From an uncultured Actinomycetes bacterium (GTDB taxonomy: Bacteria > Actinomycetota > Actinomycetes > S36-B12), in NCBI GenBank assembly GCA_903848435.1, contig CAINGG010000314.1, positions 1 to 5,711 on the forward strand: a stretch of DNA of 5,711 bases, given 5' to 3'. Below the pieces are notes generated by a model, which saw only the letters and a program-made list of their open reading frames with translations, ran no database searches and had not been told where the DNA came from. The translations under genes were made by a program, and so were the position numbers. This document shows, piece after piece, positions 1 through 4,856 of the stretch (the first letter of the stretch is position 1; each line of letters opens with the position of its first letter).

Positions 1-1200
1 GAGAACGACCTGGTCGGCTGGGGCCTCGACATGATGCAGGCGCCTGCTGATGCCGCGGGCCTGGTCAGCAGTGGCGGCACGGAATCGTGCATCCTCGCCG
101 TGCTCGCGGCGAGGGAGAGGTGGGCGGCCTCGCACCCGCAGGGTCGGCCCGCCATGGTCGTCGCCGACACCGTGCACTCGGCGTTCCATAAGGCGGCGCA
201 CCTGCTGGGTATCGATGTGCACACGGTGCCGGTTGATCGCTCGACGCTGCGCATGACGTCCGAGTCCGTCCGCGCAGCCCTGGCCGACCTGGGGGATCGG
301 GCCGCACTGGTCGTGGCATCGGCGCCGTCCTACGCCCATGGCGTGGTTGACGATGTGCCGGGTGTAGCCCAGGCAGCCCAGGAGCACGGCATCCCCTGCC
401 ACGTGGACTCGTGCATCGGCGGGGTGACCCTCGCCTACGCGCGACTCAATGGTGATGACGTGCCAGCGATGGACTTCAGCGTGCAAGGCGTGTCATCGAT
501 CTCCCTCGACCTGCACAAGTACGGGTTTGCGCCGAAGGGGGTGTCGCTGCTGCTCTTCCGTGATGCGGCCTATCGCCTCGGCACCTATTTCGCGTTCTCC
601 GCCTGGCCCGGGTACCCGGTGGTCAATACGACACTGCAGAGCACGAAGTCGGCCGGCCCGATGGCTGCCGCGTGGGCGATGTCACGGGTACTCGGCGACG
701 AGGGCTACCGCGCGGTCGTGCGTGATGCCCGGGAGGCGACGGTGCGGCTCGCGGCCGCGATCGAGCAGATCCGGGGGCTGCGCGTCGTCGGGGAGCCCGA
801 CACCACGCTCATCGCCATCGGCAGCGAGGCCGACCGGCAGATCGACCCCTTCCGATTGGCCGATGCGATGCGCAGGCGTGGGTGGTCGTTGCAGCCGCAG
901 CCGAGCTGCGCCGACCTCCCGCGCACGTTGCATCTGACCGTTCAGCCTGTCTCGCTGGCCACCGTGGAGGAGTTCACGGCCGATCTTGGAGCGGCGGCCG
1001 ACGAGGTCCGGGGGCTCGACTGGATCGACGTGTCGAGCGACCTCGAGGGCGCGTTCGCGAACCTTCCGGACCTGACATCGGGTGAGGGGCTGCCGCAGGA
1101 GATGGCCGGCGTCCATGCCCTTATCGATGCGCTTCCCCCCGAGGTGCGCGATCCGGCCCTGATGGCCATTTTCTCCGCGCTCTTCACTGCCCGGCGCTAG
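1..1200 (+). CDS. PLP-dependent lyase/decarboxylase, sphingosine-1-phosphate lyase-like (5' end missing)
   Basis: The reading frame is open from base 1, so the gene enters from outside the window; the methionines at 31-36 lie inside the domain and are not the start. 399 residues are visible, and members of this family are usually somewhat longer, so roughly the first 70-90 residues are missing. Fold-type I PLP motifs appear in order: GGTES (residues 25-29, phosphate-binding loop), HVDSCIGG with the ring-pairing Asp136, and SLDLHKYGFAPKG with the Schiff-base Lys173 (codon 517-519). The 'HKYGFAPKG' and 'HVDSC' forms match sphingosine-1-phosphate lyase (Dpl1-type) better than glutamate decarboxylases. 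The C-terminal 'RRGWSLQPQPS...LHLTVQPV' also fits that family. In eukaryotes this enzyme splits phosphorylated sphingoid bases into a fatty aldehyde and phosphoethanolamine; an amino-acid decarboxylase is the alternative. The stop is 23 nt before the acyl-CoA synthetase start, suggesting co-transcription. The family call is firm; the substrate is not. Confidence 0.85.
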   Translation, partial: ENDLVGWGLDMMQAPADAAGLVSSGGTESCILAVLAARERWAASHPQGRPAMVVADTVHSAFHKAAHLLGIDVHTVPVDRSTLRMTSESVRAALADLGDRAALVVASAPSYAHGVVDDVPGVAQAAQEHGIPCHVDSCIGGVTLAYARLNGDDVPAMDFSVQGVSSISLDLHKYGFAPKGVSLLLFRDAAYRLGTYFAFSAWPGYPVVNTTLQSTKSAGPMAAAWAMSRVLGDEGYRAVVRDAREATVRLAAAIEQIRGLRVVGEPDTTLIAIGSEADRQIDPFRLADAMRRRGWSLQPQPSCADLPRTLHLTVQPVSLATVEEFTADLGAAADEVRGLDWIDVSSDLEGAFANLPDLTSGEGLPQEMAGVHALIDALPPEVRDPALMAIFSALFTARR

Positions 1201-1212
1201 TGTCGCGGCAAC

Positions 1213-1219
1213 GAGGAGG
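1213..1219 (+). promoter_or_regulatory. Ribosome binding site of the acyl-CoA synthetase
   Basis: GAGGAGG lies 4 nt before ATG 1224, a slightly short spacing. It decides the start: the in-frame GTG at 1200 overlaps the previous stop codon and lies upstream of this site, so it would place the Shine-Dalgarno inside the coding region. Confidence 0.75.
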
Positions 1220-1223
1220 CACC

Positions 1224-2774
1224 ATGATCGTCTACCGCAGTCCCATGCCGGACGTCGATATCCCCGACGTCCCGGTGACCGAGTTCGTCATGAGGTGGGC
1301 CGAGCGCGACCCGGAGCGGCCGGCGCTGGTCGATGGCCCGACCGGACGCAGCTACACCTACGGCCAGCTCGCCATGTTGATCAATTGCCTGGCCGGCGGC
1401 CTGGCCACCCGCGGCCTCGGCCCGGGAGACACGATCGCGATCATGGCGCCCAACCTTCCCGAGTACGCCATCGCCTTCCACGGTGCCGCGGTTGCCGGCG
1501 TGGCCATCAGCACCATCAATCCGACCTACACCGCCGAAGAGGTGCGCTTCCAGCTGCGCGATTCGGGCGCGAAGCTCCTCATCACCATCGGAATGTTCGT
1601 CGACACAGCCAAGGACGCCGTTCAGGGCACCGACGTGACCGACATCTACGTCATCGGCGACGCGCCCGAGGGCACGCTGCCCGTGACCTCCCTCTTCGGC
1701 GAGCCGACGACCCAGGTTGCCGTGGACCTCGCCGATCACGTGGTGGTGCTGCCCTACTCCTCGGGCACCACCGGCCTGCCCAAGGGCGTGATGCTCACCC
1801 ACCGCAACCTCGTCGCCAACCTGTGCCAGATCGAAGGCGGCCTGGCCGTCGAGGATGGTGAGGTCGCCCTCGCCGTGCTGCCGTTCTTCCACATCTATGG
1901 CATGCAGGTGCTCATGAATGGCCTGCTCGCCCAGGGCGTGACGATCGTGACGGTCCCGCGCTTCGACCTCGAACAGGTGCTCGGCCTCATCCAGGACAAG
2001 AAGGTCACCCGCTTCTTCGCCGTTCCGCCGATCGTCCTGGCACTGGCGAAGCACCCGCTCGTCGACAACTACGACCTATCGTCGCTGCGGCAGGTCTTCT
2101 CGGGCGCTGCTCCTCTCAGTGCGGAGCTGGCTCTCGAAGCAGGCGCCCGCATCAACTGCGAGGTCGTGCAGGGCTACGGCATGACCGAGATGAGCCCGGT
2201 GTCGCACCTCACGCCGCCGGGGCAGTTCAAGGCAGGCACCAGCGGCATCACGGTGCCCAACGCGGAGTGCCGCATCGTCGACCCTGAGACCGGCGAGGAC
2301 CGCGGCGTGGGGGAGCGCGGTGAGCTCTGGGTGCGCGGACCCATGGTGATGAAGGGCTATCTCAACAACCCTGAGGCCACGGCCGCCACCATCGACGCCG
2401 ACGGCTGGCTGCACACCGGTGACGTCGCGATCATCGACGACGATGGCCACATGACCGTGGTCGACCGGGTCAAGGAGCTCATCAAGTACAAGGGCTTCCA
2501 GGTAGCACCGGCCGAGCTCGAGGCCCTGCTGCTCACGCACCCCGCCGTGGCCGATGCGGCCGTGATCGGCGTACTCGATGACGAGGCGGGGGAGATCCCC
2601 AAGGCCTTCATCGTGCTCAAGCCTGGGCAGGAGCTCACGGCCGCCGAGGTGACCGACTTCACCGCCCAGCACGTCGCGACCTACAAGGTCATCCACGATG
2701 TGGCCTTCGTGGAGGCCATCCCGAAGTCGGCCTCGGGGAAGATCCTGCGCCGGATCCTGCGGGACGGGAGCTAG
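1224..2774 (+). CDS. Acyl-CoA synthetase, AMP-binding (ANL) family, 4-coumarate:CoA ligase-like
   Basis: A 516-residue, full-length ANL enzyme. Such ligases activate a carboxylic acid with ATP to an acyl-adenylate and then transfer it to CoA in the cytoplasm. Motifs appear in order: the P-loop YSSGTTGLPKGVMLTH beginning at Tyr178, GYGMTE (317-322), GELWVRG (366-372), HTGD (397-400), the hinge DRVKELIKYKG (414-424) and PKSASGK with the catalytic Lys506. All key residues look intact. The closest recognisable layout is plant 4-coumarate:CoA ligase and its bacterial relatives ('VPPIVLALAKHP', 'SGAAPLSAEL', 'QGYGMTEMSPV'). Several positions that line the plant hydroxycinnamate pocket differ, for example HIYGMQ instead of HIYALN and RQVFSG instead of RVVKSG. 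I would therefore not call it a coumarate ligase; a medium- or long-chain fatty acid is as likely. It follows the PLP lyase by 23 nt, probably in one operon. There is no signal peptide or membrane segment. Confidence 0.93.
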   Translation: MIVYRSPMPDVDIPDVPVTEFVMRWAERDPERPALVDGPTGRSYTYGQLAMLINCLAGGLATRGLGPGDTIAIMAPNLPEYAIAFHGAAVAGVAISTINPTYTAEEVRFQLRDSGAKLLITIGMFVDTAKDAVQGTDVTDIYVIGDAPEGTLPVTSLFGEPTTQVAVDLADHVVVLPYSSGTTGLPKGVMLTHRNLVANLCQIEGGLAVEDGEVALAVLPFFHIYGMQVLMNGLLAQGVTIVTVPRFDLEQVLGLIQDKKVTRFFAVPPIVLALAKHPLVDNYDLSSLRQVFSGAAPLSAELALEAGARINCEVVQGYGMTEMSPVSHLTPPGQFKAGTSGITVPNAECRIVDPETGEDRGVGERGELWVRGPMVMKGYLNNPEATAATIDADGWLHTGDVAIIDDDGHMTVVDRVKELIKYKGFQVAPAELEALLLTHPAVADAAVIGVLDDEAGEIPKAFIVLKPGQELTAAEVTDFTAQHVATYKVIHDVAFVEAIPKSASGKILRRILRDGS

Positions 2775-2784
2775 GCCTGTGACA

Positions 2785-2801
2785 GAGCCCACACCGGGCT
2801 C
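2785..2801 (+). terminator. Small hairpin after the acyl-CoA synthetase, possible terminator
   Basis: A perfect 6-bp stem, GAGCCC / GGGCTC with loop ACACC, starts 11 nt after the stop codon. No T-run follows, so it is at best a weak or factor-assisted terminator. It is the most stable short stem close to the end of this gene pair. Confidence 0.35.
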
Positions 2802-2857
2802 CTGGGAAGTGTCCCGGATGGGGGGCCGCCAGGCGGGCTTCGGCTGAGGCGCACCCC

Positions 2858-2863
2858 CATAAT
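2858..2863 (+). promoter_or_regulatory. Possible -10 element upstream of the L,D-transpeptidase
   Basis: CATAAT is the only AT-rich, -10-like hexamer in the 142-nt spacer, 54 nt before the start codon. No convincing -35 is seen 16-18 nt upstream. The hexamer overlaps the right arm of a 7-bp inverted repeat (ATGGGGG at 2818-2824, CCCCCAT at 2854-2860), which might be an operator or chance in this G/C-run sequence. Treat it as a guess. Confidence 0.25.
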
Positions 2864-2903
2864 GGAGGGCAGACGGGCGCCTTCCCGCACCCGTGATCCG
2901 CTC

Positions 2904-2910
2904 AGGAGGT
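2904..2910 (+). promoter_or_regulatory. Ribosome binding site of the L,D-transpeptidase
   Basis: AGGAGGT, a near-perfect anti-Shine-Dalgarno match, sits 6 nt before the in-frame GTG at 2917. It rules out the longer frame from GTG 2893, which would bury this site inside the coding sequence and put eight extra residues ahead of the signal peptide. Confidence 0.85.
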
Positions 2911-2916
2911 CCCTCG

Positions 2917-4392
2917 GTGCGCGCCCTTGCCCGTGCGATCGCGATTGTCGCGGCTGGCAGCCTGCTCATCGGCGTTCCGGTGGCGGTTGCACCAGCCGCT
3001 ACCGCCGCTGAACCCGCGGGTGCTGTGGGCAGTCCAGCACCCCTCGGGCCTCCCACGAATCTCGCTGTCACGTCGGGCAATGGCTCCGCGACGGTCACCT
3101 TCGTCGCTCCCACCACCGACGACACCTCGCCGATCATCAACTACGAGTACTCCCTCGACGCTGGTGTGCTGTGGACGGCGTTCGATCCTGCTGTCATCGG
3201 CACGTCCGCGACGATCAGCGGCCTGACCAATGGCAAGACGTATTCGATCCAGCTTCGGGCGGTCACCGATGCAGGTCCGGGAGAGGCGTCGGCAGCGGTC
3301 ACGGCGAAGCCGGTGGCTCCGAAGCCGCCCGCGCCGGTGGTATTCACCATCGGTGACAAGACCATCACCAAGTACGTCAAGGTCAAGCCGGGTGTCGCCC
3401 TGAAGATCGCCAACGTCCCCGCCGGTGGACGCGTCGAGGTGGTCGGCTACAAGGACCCCTCCATCGTTATTCCCGCGCGCCCCACCTCCAAGGCGCGTGT
3501 CTGGACCACCGACCCGCTGCGCCCGGCGGTGGCCCTGTGGGCCCGTGTCTACGACGCCTCCGGGACCCTCGTCGACAAGGTGCGCTTCGCGACCGAGCGT
3601 GCCGAAAACACCTTCACCGCTGGAGTTTTCCCGTCCAGTGCGCAGGAGAGCTACGGCATCGGCGTCCCGCTGGTCGTCACCTTCGACCGCGCGATCACCA
3701 ACAAGGCCGCCGTCGAGCAGGCGATGATCGTGACGTCCGACAAGGAGCTCGGCGAGGCCGGTTGGTTCTGGGCAGCGCCCGACAAGGCCGTCTTCCGCCC
3801 CCGCGCGTACTGGCCGGGTCACGCCGTCATCACCTTGAAGGCCGACCTCACCGGGGTGGAGGGAGCAGCCGGCTGGTGGGGCCCGAAGATCGAGCGCACG
3901 TTCAAGACGGGCGCGGCGATCTCTCTCAACGTCAACCTGCGCAAGCATGAGATGCAATACGTGGTCAACGGCGACGTCGAAAAGACGTTCCCCATCTCGG
4001 GTGGCAAGGCCGGCTGGGAGACCCCCTCGGGCATGATGCTCATCACCACCCATGAGTCTCCTCGGCGCCTGGTCAACCCGGGTGACCCCAACGATCCCGA
4101 CAGCGAGAAGTGGGACGTCAAGGTGGACTTCGCCATGCGCACCACCCAGGACGGTGTCTTCATCCACTCGGCCCCCTGGAACTACAGCCTTGGCTATGCC
4201 AACACCTCGCACGGCTGCATCAACATGACGACGTCCGAGGCGGGCTGGTTGTTCAACAACACCGACTTCGCCACCCCCGTGGCTGTCAAGGGCTCCGCAC
4301 CGCGGGTCAGCACTGCCGAGTACCTCAGCGGCTACTGGAACTACACCTGGCAGGAGTGGAAGCGCGGCTCCGCGCTCTTCAAGGACAAGTAG
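2917..4392 (+). CDS. Secreted L,D-transpeptidase (YkuD domain) with fibronectin type III and Ig-like domains
   Basis: 491 residues from GTG 2917. L,D-transpeptidases form 3-3 cross-links in peptidoglycan outside the membrane. Residues 1-31 are a Sec signal peptide: basic start MRALARA, hydrophobic stretch to about Pro26, and an AxA-type cleavage site near ATA/AE. There is no lipobox cysteine, so it is secreted rather than a lipoprotein. Residues 45-132 form a fibronectin type III domain (PPTNLAV..., then GLTNGKTYSIQLRAV), followed by a proline-rich linker. Residues 142-230 are an unrecognised, probably beta-rich segment. Residues 233-330 resemble the Ig-like domain of mycobacterial L,D-transpeptidases. 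The YkuD domain spans about 335-460 with His417 and the SHGC motif (Ser431-Cys434), Cys434 being the nucleophile. The tail 'YWNYTWQEWKRGSAL' matches the C-terminal subdomain that packs on the catalytic domain in LdtMt2-type enzymes. All catalytic residues are present. The FN3 domain is the unusual part; it may anchor the protein to wall polymers (inference). Confidence 0.93.
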   Translation: MRALARAIAIVAAGSLLIGVPVAVAPAATAAEPAGAVGSPAPLGPPTNLAVTSGNGSATVTFVAPTTDDTSPIINYEYSLDAGVLWTAFDPAVIGTSATISGLTNGKTYSIQLRAVTDAGPGEASAAVTAKPVAPKPPAPVVFTIGDKTITKYVKVKPGVALKIANVPAGGRVEVVGYKDPSIVIPARPTSKARVWTTDPLRPAVALWARVYDASGTLVDKVRFATERAENTFTAGVFPSSAQESYGIGVPLVVTFDRAITNKAAVEQAMIVTSDKELGEAGWFWAAPDKAVFRPRAYWPGHAVITLKADLTGVEGAAGWWGPKIERTFKTGAAISLNVNLRKHEMQYVVNGDVEKTFPISGGKAGWETPSGMMLITTHESPRRLVNPGDPNDPDSEKWDVKVDFAMRTTQDGVFIHSAPWNYSLGYANTSHGCINMTTSEAGWLFNNTDFATPVAVKGSAPRVSTAEYLSGYWNYTWQEWKRGSALFKDK

Positions 4393-4415
4393 TCCCACCC
4401 CCTCTCCGCCCTGGC

Positions 4416-4477
4416 GTTGAGTGGCGGGTTGTGCGGCGCGACACGCCGTGTCAGGGCCGCACAACCCGCCACTCAAC
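4416..4477. repeat. Perfect 22-bp inverted repeat with nested palindrome
   Basis: The left arm 4416-4437 (begins GTTGAGTGGCGGG) and the right arm 4456-4477 (ends CCCGCCACTCAAC) are exact reverse complements over 22 bp. One more pair (4415/4478) extends the stem outward. CCGCC 4406-4410 can also pair with GGCGG 4478-4482 across a 5-nt bulge. The 18-nt loop carries its own 5-bp stem, GACAC 4440-4444 with GTGTC 4448-4452. The element begins 23 nt after the L,D-transpeptidase stop, so it could terminate that transcript, though no T-run follows. A perfect arm of this length is more than most terminators need and resembles dispersed intergenic palindromes of the REP type. Which it is cannot be decided from one copy. 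Confidence 0.85.
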
Positions 4478-4563
4478 GGCGGATTCCCGCGACACGCGTG
4501 ATCTGCCCCACGCCCTGGACACCCCCTTTCTCCCTCACGACAGCACGAATGTCACCGTTTACA

Positions 4564-4625
4564 TGGCTCCCACAAGGAGCCAGCGGGATCAGGTCCCCCT
4601 ACCCGGGGGGATCGGGCCTTAGCCC
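4564..4625 (+). promoter_or_regulatory. Three-hairpin 5' leader of the 42-residue gene, candidate cis-regulatory RNA
   Basis: Three stems follow each other almost without gaps. The first is TGGCTCC / GGAGCCA (4564-4570, 4576-4582; loop CACAA; 7 bp, perfect). The second is GATC 4587-4590 with GATC 4610-4613, closing CCCCC 4595-4599 with GGGGG 4605-4609 (4-nt bulge AGGT, loop TACCC). The third is GGGC 4614-4617 with GCCC 4622-4625 (loop CTTA). The third ends 7 nt before the ribosome binding site at 4633. Such packing suggests a structured leader that could tune translation or transcription of the small gene. It matches no riboswitch class I can recognise. The folding is read by eye, and part may be expected in GC-rich DNA. 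No clear promoter was found upstream. Confidence 0.4.
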
Positions 4626-4632
4626 TGAACGC

Positions 4633-4639
4633 AAAGGAG
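4633..4639 (+). promoter_or_regulatory. Ribosome binding site of the 42-residue gene
   Basis: AAAGGAG lies 6 nt before ATG 4646, the optimal spacing. It is the main reason to accept such a short reading frame as a gene. Confidence 0.75.
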
Positions 4640-4645
4640 TGAACG

Positions 4646-4774
4646 ATGAAGTTCTGGAAGAAGCAGGCGGACGAGCCCAAGAGCGTCCGCCAGATGTGGG
4701 ACCAGGAGCGGGCCCGGGCGATGACGCCCGCCGAGCGCGCTGAGATCGACGCGATCTTCGCTCGCTACGCCTGA
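4646..4774 (+). CDS. Small charged protein, 42 residues, unknown function
   Basis: ATG 4646 to TGA 4772-4774 encodes 42 residues. It starts MKFWKKQADEPKSV, continues with RQMWDQERARAM, and ends with TPAERAEIDAIFARYA. Support for a real gene is a strong Shine-Dalgarno at ideal distance, its own leader with hairpins, a stable hairpin 11 nt after the stop, and G/C-rich third positions typical of the neighbours. The protein is soluble, with no signal peptide or membrane segment. Residues 12-25 and 28-41 look like two short helices broken at Thr27-Pro28, the TPAER being a typical helix N-cap. The basic, aromatic N-terminus (KFWKK) could touch RNA or membrane, but that is speculation. I do not recognise the family. 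It appears to be a single-gene unit convergent with ureC. Confidence 0.7.
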   Translation: MKFWKKQADEPKSVRQMWDQERARAMTPAERAEIDAIFARYA

Positions 4775-4785
4775 TCGAGGTCCCC

Positions 4786-4805
4786 GCACCGGCAAGAGCC
4801 GGTGC
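4786..4805 (+). terminator. Hairpin after the 42-residue gene, probable terminator
   Basis: A perfect 8-bp stem GCACCGGC / GCCGGTGC with an AAGA tetraloop sits 11 nt after the stop codon of the small gene. No T-run follows, which is common for hairpin terminators of high-GC actinobacteria. Confidence 0.65.
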
Positions 4806-4818
4806 CCGAGTCGCAGGT

Positions 4819-4851
4819 GGGGCCGGGCTTCGTATGAGGGAGCCCGGCCCC
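4819..4851. terminator. Bidirectional terminator hairpin between convergent genes
   Basis: A perfect 11-bp stem (GGGGCCGGGCT 4819-4829 with AGCCCGGCCCC 4841-4851, loop of 11 nt) lies 5 nt beyond the ureC stop on the minus strand and 44 nt beyond the small gene on the plus strand. Being symmetric, it can stop transcripts from both sides. With the hairpin at 4786-4805 it makes a double barrier. Neither strand has a long T-run. Confidence 0.75.
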
Positions 4852-4856
4852 TCGGC

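Noticed and set aside
1200..1223. Earlier GTG start at 1200 for the acyl-CoA synthetase
   Set aside because: It overlaps the preceding stop and would put the GAGGAGG site inside the gene; ATG 1224 fits the ribosome binding site.
2893..2916. Earlier GTG start at 2893 for the L,D-transpeptidase
   Set aside because: The AGGAGGT at 2904-2910 lies downstream of it, and the GTG at 2917 gives a standard signal peptide start.
1197..3140. Long minus-strand frames (1197-2054 and 2076-3140) opposite the acyl-CoA synthetase and the spacer
   Set aside because: They are compositional shadows of the synthetase frame. They have no motifs and cross unrelated gene boundaries.
2902..4476. 524-codon open frame on the minus strand opposite the L,D-transpeptidase
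   Set aside because: It is the antisense shadow of a high-GC gene. The translation is low in hydrophobic order, rich in Arg/Gly/Asp and has no recognisable domain, while the plus strand has full catalytic motifs.
4438..4497. Repeated GCGACACGC at 4438-4446 and 4489-4497
   Set aside because: Nine bases of G/C-biased sequence within 60 nt can recur by chance, and no further copies are nearby.
4581..4598. Resemblance of the minus strand (GGACCTGATCCCGCTGG) to the 3' part of a TPP riboswitch
   Set aside because: The conserved ATACCA-type segment and the 5' CTGAGA part are missing, and no thiamine gene lies downstream on that strand.
4594..4610. C-run and G-run stem considered as an actinobacterial 6C RNA
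   Set aside because: Only one stem carries a C-run, and the C's are paired in the stem rather than displayed in two loops.
4417..4743. Plus-strand frames of 108 and 170 codons running through the 4393-4645 gap
   Set aside because: They run through the inverted repeat and hairpins, lack ribosome binding sites, and overlap the small gene in another frame.
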